Below, one piece after another: positions 1 through 6,901 of a stretch of DNA of 12,284 bases (positions are counted from its first letter, which is position 1; each line of letters begins with the position of its first letter). The stretch is from contig DOIV01000247.1 in NCBI GenBank assembly GCA_003511845.1, forward strand, positions 1 to 12,284, read 5' to 3'. A model generated the notes under the pieces. It searched no databases and had not been told where the DNA came from. It saw nothing but the letters and a program-made list of their open reading frames with translations. This stretch comes from Flavobacteriaceae bacterium (lineage in GTDB: Bacteria > Bacteroidota > Bacteroidia > Flavobacteriales > Flavobacteriaceae). Made by a program: the position numbers and the translations under genes.

Positions 1-799
1 CACCTGATGCTCCGCCACCACCGAAACCTCCGCCACCAAAGCCTCCGTCAAAACCACCCCCGCCTGAGCTTCCTCTAAAACCGCCACCTCCGCCGAAACC
101 TCCACGACCAGCATTGCTTAAAATAATGGCTTCTAAAATAGAACCAGCTGTTGAATTTCGTCTTCTACCGCCTCGTCCTCCTCGTCCTTTATTTCTATTG
201 GAAAGAATAATCATTAAAATCACAAAAAACAAAATAATAAACACAATAGGAATCCCTTCACTTTCAGTATTGTGTTGTGGGGAGCCTTGATATTCACCAT
301 TAAGCACTTCTATAATTGCAGAAGTTCCTTTATCTAATCCACTATAATAATCTCCTTGTTTAAATTGAGGAGTAATGATATTGGTAATAATTCGTTTTGA
401 AAGAGCATCAGTTAATAAATGTTCAACTCCAAAACCAGTACTAATGGTCATTTTTCGCTCCTTTTCTGCCACTAAAATAAAAACACCATTGTCTTTATCC
501 TTTTGACCTATACCCCATTTTTCAGCCCATTGAGCTGCAAAAAAAGCGATGTCTTCACCATGAATGGTTTTTACAGTAGCCACCACTAGTTGGGTAGAAG
601 TGGTGTCATTATAATTGATCAATTTCTGCTCTAATGCACTTTTCTCATAGCTACTTAGTAAATTAGCTTCATCATATACACTAGTTTGTAATTTAGGTTT
701 TGGAGGTATTTCTGCTTGAGCGAAATTATTAAAACTAAAACCAAACAGAAAAAACCCTATATAGAGTAATTGTAAATATTTAGTTTTATTTTTTAACAT
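1..799 (-). CDS. TPM-domain (YgcG-like) membrane protein with Gly-rich tail, C-terminus cut by window edge
   Basis: Translating the minus strand from the ATG at 799 gives about 266 residues with no stop before the window edge. An N-terminal signal peptide (hydrophobic stretch about residues 9-23, ending in FAQA near residue 29) is followed by a TPM domain (about 35-170) with recognisable pieces such as VYDEANLLS, the TQLVVATV strand, AAQWAEKWGIGQKDKDNGV and STGFGVEH. One transmembrane helix lies around residues 181-199 (IPIVFIILFFVILMII), then a basic Arg/Gly stretch and a Gly/Phe-rich tail. The family is exported and membrane-anchored, with the TPM domain outside the cytoplasm; suggested roles (photosystem II repair in plants, phosphatase activity in some members) do not fix the function here. 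In this family the tail usually ends soon after GGGGASG, so only a few codons are probably missing. It lies 46 bp downstream of the lipoprotein gene, on the same strand. TPM proteins often sit next to a lemA gene, which would be outside this window. Confidence 0.88.
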   Translation of the reverse strand, partial: MLKNKTKYLQLLYIGFFLFGFSFNNFAQAEIPPKPKLQTSVYDEANLLSSYEKSALEQKLINYNDTTSTQLVVATVKTIHGEDIAFFAAQWAEKWGIGQKDKDNGVFILVAEKERKMTISTGFGVEHLLTDALSKRIITNIITPQFKQGDYYSGLDKGTSAIIEVLNGEYQGSPQHNTESEGIPIVFIILFFVILMIILSNRNKGRGGRGGRRRNSTAGSILEAIILSNAGRGGFGGGGGFRGSSGGGGFDGGFGGGGFGGGGASG

Positions 800-845
800 T
801 AGATGGTGAACTCAATATAGTTTTGAGCATGCAATATACTAAAAA

Positions 846-1466
846 CTAATCTATTTTTGAATTATCAGAAGGTATCAAACATTTTTTAGTCTCCCAACGA
901 TGCTGTAAGTTTTCTAAAGGAATAATCTTAGATTGACAATCTAAAAAGTTACCTAAATTGTCTTTTTTCAAAATTCTTAATTTTCCTTGATGAAGTTTAT
1001 TAAGCAATTGTTGAACTATTGCATTTTTTGATGCTTTTTTATATTGATAACCAACACGCACTCCAACGGCGTTATTAAACAAATCCATATCAGAAGAAGG
1101 TTTGTCTGGTAACATTCCGTCTTCTAATTGTCTTTTTTTAAAGGATTGGTAATTTCCTTTTTCATGAGCCTTACCTAAACTTAATGCTGCATTTTTACCT
1201 AGTTTTTGTGTCAAACTCGCCATCCAAAAACTATGCTTAAAAGCATCTAGTTGTCCGCCATTATTATCTTTACCAACAACACCTGTAAGAGCCATTGAAT
1301 CTTTTGTTATTTCAGCTTCTTTAGAGATTTTAAATGCTTTTTTTGCCTTAAACGGATGAAAAAACACCCAAGTCTTTTCAGCTTTAGACACTTTTTTAAA
1401 AGACTGACTTAGTTTAGGAGAGCAACTTGTAAATAATATAAGAAGAATAAGTAAAAAGTATTTCAT
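846..1466 (-). CDS. Small lipoprotein, DUF6973-like
   Basis: The 206-residue product starts with a lipoprotein signal peptide: a Lys, a hydrophobic core (residues 4-12) and the lipobox FTSC with Cys15, so it is probably anchored in an envelope membrane. The mature part is basic. It contains a conserved-looking block at about residues 67-140: DNNGGQLDAFKHSFWMA, then GKAHEKGNY, then SSDMDLFNNAVG. This pattern (N/D-A-F-x-H-x-x-W, G-x-A-H-E, M-D-x-x-N-N-x-x-G) resembles the uncharacterised DUF6973 domain. The repeated His, Asp and Asn positions could form a metal-binding or hydrolytic site, but that is inference. The family assignment is from memory of the motif, not a search. The ATG at 1466 is well placed because the signal peptide begins directly there. 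A candidate -7 box lies about 23 bp upstream, and the TPM gene follows 46 bp downstream. Confidence 0.8.
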   Translation of the reverse strand: MKYFLLILLILFTSCSPKLSQSFKKVSKAEKTWVFFHPFKAKKAFKISKEAEITKDSMALTGVVGKDNNGGQLDAFKHSFWMASLTQKLGKNAALSLGKAHEKGNYQSFKKRQLEDGMLPDKPSSDMDLFNNAVGVRVGYQYKKASKNAIVQQLLNKLHQGKLRILKKDNLGNFLDCQSKIIPLENLQHRWETKKCLIPSDNSKID

Positions 1467-1488
1467 CCAAAAAAAGCATTTATAACTA

Positions 1489-1496
1489 CAAATTTA
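1489..1496 (-). promoter_or_regulatory. Candidate -7 box (TAAATTTG) for the lipoprotein gene
   Basis: On the minus strand these bases read TAAATTTG, a full match to the Bacteroidota TAnnTTTG -7 consensus, ending 22 bp before the ATG at 1466. I did not find a clear TTG -33 box at the usual distance, so the call rests on one element and its position. Confidence 0.35.
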
Positions 1497-1504
1497 TAAC
1501 TTTG
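1497..1504 (+). promoter_or_regulatory. Candidate -7 box (TAACTTTG) for the eight-gene operon
   Basis: TAACTTTG matches the Bacteroidota TAnnTTTG consensus on the plus strand and directly abuts the opposite-strand box. If used, transcription would start near 1511 and leave a leader of roughly 165 nt before the HMG-CoA reductase start, with the palindrome inside the leader. No good TTG -33 element is visible, so a promoter nearer the gene is possible. Confidence 0.3.
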
Positions 1505-1623
1505 TTAAGGAATAGAGCTTTATATCTAAACTTATATTAATAAAATACCTATCTATAAACTTCGTTATATAATAAAGCAATACTCTTTACCTAATAAAAT
1601 AGTGTTTTGATGTTGTTCCTTGA

Positions 1624-1640
1624 AAAGATAATTTATCTTT
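1624..1640. repeat. 17-bp palindrome upstream of the HMG-CoA reductase start
   Basis: AAAGATAA-T-TTATCTTT is a perfect 8-bp inverted repeat around a single central T, ending 34 bp before the ATG at 1675. As DNA it fits an operator for a dimeric regulator. As RNA it could form only a weak A/U-rich hairpin (6-bp stem with a 5-nt loop). With no T-rich tail following, it is not a good terminator. In a very AT-rich region some palindromes arise by chance. Confidence 0.4.
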
Positions 1641-1674
1641 ATGATTTAGAATTAACCCAATAAGATTACAAAGT

Positions 1675-2955
1675 ATGTCTATTAACCAAAAAAAAACTAC
1701 TAATATATTATTTGAAATGCAGGCCGTTAAAAGTATAGAAGAACACGCACAACAACTAGCATCACGAACAGAAAAGGAACTTTCAGAAATAAAATCTATA
1801 AATTTTCCGACAGGCAATACACTTTTAGAGAAAGAAGAAAGAGTTAAATTGTTAAAAGAGAAAGGAATATTGCTAGATTACATCTCAAAAACAAAACAAT
1901 TTAATAATCTAGACGCATTAAACGGAAATATTGAAAATTACATAGGTATGGCTCAAATACCTATAGGTGTAGCTGGTCCGATATTAATAAATGGGGTTTA
2001 TTCTACTGGTGATTATTATGTTCCTTTAGCAACAACAGAAGGCACTTTGGTTGCATCGTATAATAGAGGCATGAAAGCAAGTAGGTTGTCTGGAGGAATC
2101 ACTTCTGTTTGCCTATCTGAAGGTGTGCAAAGGAGTCCTTTTTTTAAATTTGAAAATTTTCATACTGTTGCCTTATTTATTAAATGGGTACATCAACAAA
2201 ATGAAATGTTTAATAGCATTGTAAAAAAAACAAGTAACTATGCAGAATTAGAAGAAATTAAAACAAATGTAGAAGGAAATTCGGTAATACTTACTTTTGA
2301 ATATAAAACTGGAGATGCTTCTGGGCAAAATATGGTAACAATTTGTACAGATAAAATATGCGAGTATATTTTAGAAGAATTTGAAATTAAGCCAATGGAA
2401 TGGTATATTGAAAGTAATTATTCTGGAGATAAAAAAGCTACTGCCTTGTCCTTTTCAAATGTTAGAGGGAAAAAAGTGGTATCAGAAATTGTTTTAAAAC
2501 AAGAAATAGTAAAACAAGTTTTAAAAACAACACCAAAAAAAATGGCAAAATATTGGCAGGCATCTACTTTAGCGGTTATTCAGAGTGGTTCAATAGGTGC
2601 ACAAGGGCATATCGCAAATGCACTTACAGCTTTGTTTATTGCTTGTGGTCAAGATGTTGCAACAGTTTCTGAATCATCAATAGGGATAACCAGAATGGAA
2701 GTAAACGATGATGGAGATTTGTATGTTTCATTAACATTGCCATCATTAATGGTAGGAACTGTTGGTGGCGGAACAGCATTACCAACACAAAAAGAATGTT
2801 TGCAAATGGTTGATTGTTACGGGGAAAATAAAGCTAAAAAACTTGCAGAGATTGCTTGTTCTGTTGCATTAGCAGGTGAGATTTCAATTGCATCAGCTAT
2901 GGCTGCAAATCACTTTACTAGAGCTCATAAAACTTTAGGTAGAAAAAAAAAGTAA
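1675..2955 (+). CDS. Hydroxymethylglutaryl-CoA reductase, soluble class I-like
   Basis: The 426-residue protein should reduce HMG-CoA to mevalonate with NAD(P)H in the cytosol, the committed step of the mevalonate route to isoprenoids. Visible motifs are ENYIGMAQIPIGVAGP (substrate binding, about 87-102), ATTEG with catalytic Glu122, GDASGQNM (213-220) at the dinucleotide-binding DAMGMNM position, GDKKAT with the likely catalytic Lys at 253/254, GQD with Asp327, GTVGGGT (361-367), and a C-terminal RAH with His418. Having GTVGGGT together with a His near the C-terminus points to class I rather than the degradative class II type. There is no N-terminal membrane domain, unlike the eukaryotic enzymes. 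The dinucleotide motif departs from the usual form (Ser for Met and Gln for Met). The gene is first in the operon, with 7 bp before the UbiA gene. It may be the cell's only HMG-CoA reductase or a copy dedicated to this pathway; the window cannot tell. Confidence 0.9.
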   Translation: MSINQKKTTNILFEMQAVKSIEEHAQQLASRTEKELSEIKSINFPTGNTLLEKEERVKLLKEKGILLDYISKTKQFNNLDALNGNIENYIGMAQIPIGVAGPILINGVYSTGDYYVPLATTEGTLVASYNRGMKASRLSGGITSVCLSEGVQRSPFFKFENFHTVALFIKWVHQQNEMFNSIVKKTSNYAELEEIKTNVEGNSVILTFEYKTGDASGQNMVTICTDKICEYILEEFEIKPMEWYIESNYSGDKKATALSFSNVRGKKVVSEIVLKQEIVKQVLKTTPKKMAKYWQASTLAVIQSGSIGAQGHIANALTALFIACGQDVATVSESSIGITRMEVNDDGDLYVSLTLPSLMVGTVGGGTALPTQKECLQMVDCYGENKAKKLAEIACSVALAGEISIASAMAANHFTRAHKTLGRKKK

Positions 2956-2962
2956 ATTAATA

Positions 2963-3901
2963 ATGCAAGAAGAAAATAAGCTACCCTTTTTCAAACGATT
3001 TTTAATTTATCAAAAAGAACGTTTTCCTTTTATTGCACATGGTATAATGATAGCAGCATTTACTTTTTCCGCCATATCTTATTCTAGATTGTGTCGAAAT
3101 CAAAAAGGTTTTATAGCTTGGTCTGACTTTGTAATTGGTGTTTTTGCTACAATTACTTTATTCTTTCTTGTACGTATTTTTGATGAGTTTAAAGATCAAG
3201 AAGATGATGCAAAATATCGAAAATACTTACCTGTTCCAAGAGGTTTAATTAGCTTAAGTGAATTAAAAACTATTGGCTGGATAGTTGGAGTATTACAAAT
3301 TACAGTAATTTCAATTTTTCAATTAAAAATGCTTTATCTATACGTTATTGTAATAGCATATTTACTATTGATGGCTGTGGAATTTTTTGTTCCCAAATGG
3401 CTCAAAAAAAGACAAATACTATATATCACCTCGCATATGATGATTATCCCGCTAATTGATGTTTATTCAAGTGGCTTAGATTGGTTAGTTGATGAGTCTC
3501 AACCACATTGGGGGCTCGTTTGGTTCTTTGCAGTTTCGTATATGAATGGATTAGTATTAGAGTTTGGAAGAAAAATAAGAACTCCAGAACAAGAAGAAGA
3601 AGGTGTTGTTTCTTATACGGGAATGTATGGAACAAAAGGAGGTGTTTTGATATGGCTATTACTAATGTTTGCTACAATGTTGTTGGCAATTGGGGCCTCA
3701 CACTATGCAAATTTTTCTTGGCTAGCATTTGTTGTATTTGGCTTTGTATTTCTTTTAAATTCTATACCAGGTTGGTTATTTATTAAACAACCTACAGTTA
3801 AGAAAAGTAAGTATATAGAATATGCTTCTGCTTTATGGACGGCTTTGATGTATTTGAGTTTAGGAAGTATTCCTATGTTGAAGAACCTTTTGAATTTTTA
3901 A
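2963..3901 (+). CDS. UbiA-family prenyltransferase with atypical aspartate-rich motifs
   Basis: This 312-residue integral membrane protein has about eight hydrophobic helices. UbiA enzymes transfer a prenyl chain from a prenyl diphosphate to an acceptor, using two Mg-binding Asp-rich motifs. The first motif reads RIFDEFKDQEDD (71-82), a DExxDxxxD version of the usual NDxxDxxxD, followed by KYRKYLPVPRGLIS with the PxPRG/S loop typical of the family. The second motif region reads EFGRKIRTPEQEEEG (200-214), in which the usual DxxxD is replaced by Glu, Arg and Lys around a Glu cluster. This suggests a divergent subfamily with an unknown acceptor. Placed right after HMG-CoA reductase, it fits prenyl transfer to a lipid or small-molecule acceptor. 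It is not clearly MenA, UbiA, a heme O synthase or a geranylgeranylglyceryl phosphate prenyltransferase. The family call is firm; the substrate is unknown. Confidence 0.82.
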   Translation: MQEENKLPFFKRFLIYQKERFPFIAHGIMIAAFTFSAISYSRLCRNQKGFIAWSDFVIGVFATITLFFLVRIFDEFKDQEDDAKYRKYLPVPRGLISLSELKTIGWIVGVLQITVISIFQLKMLYLYVIVIAYLLLMAVEFFVPKWLKKRQILYITSHMMIIPLIDVYSSGLDWLVDESQPHWGLVWFFAVSYMNGLVLEFGRKIRTPEQEEEGVVSYTGMYGTKGGVLIWLLLMFATMLLAIGASHYANFSWLAFVVFGFVFLLNSIPGWLFIKQPTVKKSKYIEYASALWTALMYLSLGSIPMLKNLLNF

Positions 3902-3912
3902 CTAGAGGGTTG

Positions 3913-3927
3913 ATAGTTAACAACTAT
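3913..3927. repeat. Short inverted repeat in the UbiA-membrane protein gap
   Basis: ATAGTT-aac-AACTAT is a perfect 6-bp inverted repeat with a 3-bp spacer in the largest gap of the operon (3902-3956, 55 bp). It is too AT-rich and lacks a T-run, so it is not a convincing terminator. It could be a weak mRNA hairpin or chance. Confidence 0.2.
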
Positions 3928-3956
3928 TTAGCATTAATTGTAGATAAATTATAATT

Positions 3957-4328
3957 ATGGATTTAATAATATTATACTTATTTTACATTTGGATAGTACT
4001 AATACATGCCTTTTTTATTGGTGTTTCGGCATTTAGCATATGGGGAAAAACATTAATAAAAAAGACTGCATGGAAGGTAATTCTTCTATTAACAATCCCT
4101 TTGGTGTTTTTAGAATTTTATTGGATTCCTTTTGTGAAAATTTTAGGCTTTCAACTCTATACAGACAATCCAGAACTTCTCGTATATTTTAATACAGATA
4201 GTCAAACCAATTTGGTTGATTTGTTTAAGCTGAGGTGGCTTCATTTATTCGTTTTTTTGATTGGAGGATATATTTCATATCGTATTGGAAAATGGGTGTA
4301 TTTAAAAACCTTAAGTAATATAAAATGA
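3957..4328 (+). CDS. Small three-helix membrane protein of unknown function
   Basis: I do not recognise a family for this 123-residue protein. Hydrophobic segments at about 2-27, 40-60 and 95-113 suggest three transmembrane helices, with a polar loop (about 64-90, containing YTDNPELL and DSQTNLVDLFK) between the second and third. Polar residues in or near the membrane include His17, the EFYW group at 53-56, and RWLH at 93-96. The stop codon overlaps the start of the dikinase gene as ATGA, so the two are translationally coupled. That coupling and the membrane-enzyme neighbours support a real gene, perhaps a membrane partner or scaffold for the dikinase or UbiA protein; this is inference. The start at 3957 places the first helix right at the N-terminus. 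Confidence 0.72.
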   Translation: MDLIILYLFYIWIVLIHAFFIGVSAFSIWGKTLIKKTAWKVILLLTIPLVFLEFYWIPFVKILGFQLYTDNPELLVYFNTDSQTNLVDLFKLRWLHLFVFLIGGYISYRIGKWVYLKTLSNIK

Positions 4329-6901
4329 ACATAAAGCAGTTTATTTTAACGGAAACCAAAAGTTTAAATATAGGAGGAAAAGCTTCTAATTTATTTGAAC
4401 TTGAAAAGCTGAAAATTCCCATTCCGAAATGGGGAGTGATACCTAGTGAATTATTTTTAAGTCAATTAAGTTTAAATATTTCTAATGAAGAAATGATTAA
4501 TCATATAGAATCACTTAATCTTCCTTTAGATATTTTTAATAGAATAGCTACCTATTTTGGAAAAGATTATAAAACAAAAACCTATGCGGTACGATCTTCT
4601 GCTATAGATGAGGATGGTACCGATTTTTCATTTGCAGGGCAGTTCGAAACCTACCTTCATGTGCAAGCACATGAAATAGAAGAAAAAATTAAATTAATCT
4701 GGCGTTCTGTCTTATCAGAACACGTAAAACAATATAGAGCAGAAAATAATATCCCAATGCAAATTGGTATGGGGGTGATTATTCAAGAGATGGTTAGTCC
4801 TGATGTTTCTGGCGTTGCATTTGGTTCAGACCCAATGAATTTTAATATTAAAAGTAAAATAATTACTGCGGTATATGGTCTAGGCGAGGGTTTAGTGTCA
4901 GGCGAGCTAAATGCAGATACTTTTACGGTTGTTGATGGTAAGATACAATCGAAAATAATAAAAAAAGAACATTTATTTATAAGAGACCTTGAAAATGGAG
5001 GTATTAAAAAAATAATTGTTGAAATAGAAAAACAAGACAAACCAACATTAAATAAAAGTCAAATTTTAAAACTCTCCAATCTATTAGAGTTACTCAATCA
5101 TAAATTAAAAACACCTCAAGATATTGAATTTTCCTTTATAAAAGATAAATTATATTTACTGCAAACACGTCCAATTACAAAGAATAAAAACAAAGAGTAT
5201 ATTTTATGGGATAATAGTAATATTATAGAATCGTATCCAGGTATTACCACGCCATTAACTTTTTCGTTTATTATAAAAATGTACGAAATGGTTTATAAAC
5301 AATTCTCTGGTTTGATGGGGGTAAGTAATAAAGAAATTGAACAGCATAAAGAAGTTTTTTCCAATACATTAGGTCTTGTTAGAGGGCGAGTTTACTACAA
5401 TTTGCTAAATTGGTATAAAATGCTAGCGATGTTACCAGGCTATTCTATAAATGCAAAATTTATGGAGAATATGATGGGTGTTAAAGAGCGTTTTGAACTT
5501 AAAGAAAGTTTTCAAATGAGTAAGGGTCTTGCTCGTTTTCGTTTGTTTTTAATGCTTTTCAAGATGGTGAATTTACAAAGAAAATTACCTAAAGAACGAG
5601 AGGTCTTTATTCGAGACTTAAACAAGGTTATTGGTAAGTATAAAACGATAGATTTTAATAAAAAATCAGTGCCAGAAATCATTAAGCTATATAATACCTT
5701 TGAGAGCTCATTGCTATTAAAATGGAAAGCACCTTTGATTAATGATTTTTTTGCAATGATTTGGTTTGGAATTTTACAAAAATTAACAAAAAAACACCAT
5801 CCAGAAAGTAAAAGTATTCATAATAATTTATTACTAGGTAGTAATGATATTATTTCAGTTGAACCGATACATTTAAGTATAGAAATTTCAAATATGGTTC
5901 AGCAAGATAAAAAGGCTTACCAGATTTTTAATGACTTGAAGCCTGTGATGATTTGGGAGAAGCTCAATAATGAGAAGTTTAGTGAGATAAAAAAAGCCAT
6001 AGATAATTATATTGATAAATTTGGAGAAAGGTGTATTGGTGAATTGAAACTGGAAACAGTTTCGTATTCTCAAGAACCATCACTTTTTTTAAAAATAATT
6101 AAAGCATATGTTAAACAGGGCATAACTCAAAAAAGCATTCATAACAATACAGAGTCTGAATTACGATATAAAGCTGAAAAAGTAATCTATAATAAATTAA
6201 AAAGGCAACCCTTAAAAAAATGGTGGTTTAAATACACTTTAAAAAAGGCGAGAGATTTGGTAAGCAATAGAGAAAACCTAAGGTATGAAAGAACTCGTGG
6301 TTTTGGTATGGTTCGAACTATGTTTACAGCTATTGGAGAACAATTACAAGCAAATGGCTTTATTGATGACAAAACAGATGTTTTTTATTTAAAGTTAGAA
6401 GAAATTAAGAGTTTAGAACACGATAAATTCACCAAATCATTAAAAACAAGAATCGATAATAGAAAACAAGAATTTAAAGAATACAAACAGCAAAAACACC
6501 CACAAGAACGTTTTTTTACCTATGGTTATAATTTTACAGATACTTATATTTACTCTACAGAAAAAATAGAGGAAATAAAAGGAGATTTAAAAGGAATTGG
6601 TGCTAGTCCAGGAAAGGTCAAAGCTAAAGTTAAAGTAGTATTAGACCCTAATGATATTGAAAGCCTAAATGGTGATATTTTGGTTACTTCCAGTACAGAT
6701 CCTGGCTGGGTAACATTATTTCCTACGGCATCGGCAATTATTGTTGAGAGAGGTAGTTTACTGAGTCACTCAGCAATAGTTTCGAGAGAAATGGGAATCC
6801 CCTGTATTGTTAGTGTAACAGGGTTGTTACGAACATTAAAAACAGGAGATGAAATAATAATGGACGGAAATACAGGAGAAATTAAAAAAATAACTAAATA
6901 A
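4325..6901 (+). CDS. PEP-synthase-like dikinase of the rifampin phosphotransferase type
   Basis: The 858-residue protein has three parts. The N-terminal ATP-grasp PEP/pyruvate-binding domain (about 1-290) shows NIGGKASNL, YAVRSSAIDEDG (87-98), FAGQFETYL, VIIQEMVSPDVSGVAF, YGLGEGLVSGE and LLQTRPIT. A long mostly helical middle region begins with the conserved-looking ESYPGITTPLTFSF. The C-terminal swivelling phosphohistidine domain (about 755-858) has GIGASPGKVKAKVKVV, TDPGWVTLFP and SLLSHSAIVSREMGIP with the likely catalytic His815. The TIM-barrel of true PEP synthase is missing. Size, domain order and His position match rifampin phosphotransferase (about 867 residues), which splits ATP into AMP and Pi and puts the beta-phosphate on a hydroxyl; PigC of prodigiosin synthesis is related in layout. 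Here the acceptor is more likely a pathway intermediate than an antibiotic, given the lipid enzymes on both sides (inference). It overlaps both neighbours: ATGA upstream and TAATG downstream. Confidence 0.85.
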   Translation: MNIKQFILTETKSLNIGGKASNLFELEKLKIPIPKWGVIPSELFLSQLSLNISNEEMINHIESLNLPLDIFNRIATYFGKDYKTKTYAVRSSAIDEDGTDFSFAGQFETYLHVQAHEIEEKIKLIWRSVLSEHVKQYRAENNIPMQIGMGVIIQEMVSPDVSGVAFGSDPMNFNIKSKIITAVYGLGEGLVSGELNADTFTVVDGKIQSKIIKKEHLFIRDLENGGIKKIIVEIEKQDKPTLNKSQILKLSNLLELLNHKLKTPQDIEFSFIKDKLYLLQTRPITKNKNKEYILWDNSNIIESYPGITTPLTFSFIIKMYEMVYKQFSGLMGVSNKEIEQHKEVFSNTLGLVRGRVYYNLLNWYKMLAMLPGYSINAKFMENMMGVKERFELKESFQMSKGLARFRLFLMLFKMVNLQRKLPKEREVFIRDLNKVIGKYKTIDFNKKSVPEIIKLYNTFESSLLLKWKAPLINDFFAMIWFGILQKLTKKHHPESKSIHNNLLLGSNDIISVEPIHLSIEISNMVQQDKKAYQIFNDLKPVMIWEKLNNEKFSEIKKAIDNYIDKFGERCIGELKLETVSYSQEPSLFLKIIKAYVKQGITQKSIHNNTESELRYKAEKVIYNKLKRQPLKKWWFKYTLKKARDLVSNRENLRYERTRGFGMVRTMFTAIGEQLQANGFIDDKTDVFYLKLEEIKSLEHDKFTKSLKTRIDNRKQEFKEYKQQKHPQERFFTYGYNFTDTYIYSTEKIEEIKGDLKGIGASPGKVKAKVKVVLDPNDIESLNGDILVTSSTDPGWVTLFPTASAIIVERGSLLSHSAIVSREMGIPCIVSVTGLLRTLKTGDEIIMDGNTGEIKKITK

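Larger units (their letters stand above)
1467..1674. promoter_or_regulatory. Divergent intergenic region between the lipoprotein gene and the lipid operon
   Basis: This 208-bp, very AT-rich stretch separates genes reading away from each other, so it must carry promoters for both sides. It contains two abutting Bacteroidota-type -7 boxes on opposite strands (1489-1504) and a 17-bp palindrome (1624-1640) just before the HMG-CoA reductase start. I see no convincing small ORF or RNA gene in it. Confidence 0.6.

Noticed and set aside
1..190. GC-richer, repeated CC(A/G)CCACC-type units that could look like a tandem DNA repeat
   Set aside because: They are explained by Gly codons in the Gly/Phe-rich tail of the TPM-domain protein on the minus strand.
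800..845. Possible hairpin (CTCAA/TTGAG) between the two minus-strand genes as a terminator
   Set aside because: Only a 5-bp stem with no T-run on the transcribed strand; the genes are probably co-transcribed or the site is chance.
1587..1817. Minus-strand open frame overlapping the start of the HMG-CoA reductase gene
   Set aside because: It lies mostly across the divergent region and the well-supported reductase coding sequence, and its translation shows no recognisable domain.
3508..3786. Plus-strand open frame within the UbiA gene
   Set aside because: It is an out-of-frame shadow of the prenyltransferase, with an implausible Cys/Arg/Phe-rich composition.
4325..6901. True phosphoenolpyruvate synthase (ppsA)
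   Set aside because: The C-terminal PEP-utilising TIM-barrel is missing; the protein ends just after the phosphohistidine domain, as in rifampin phosphotransferase.
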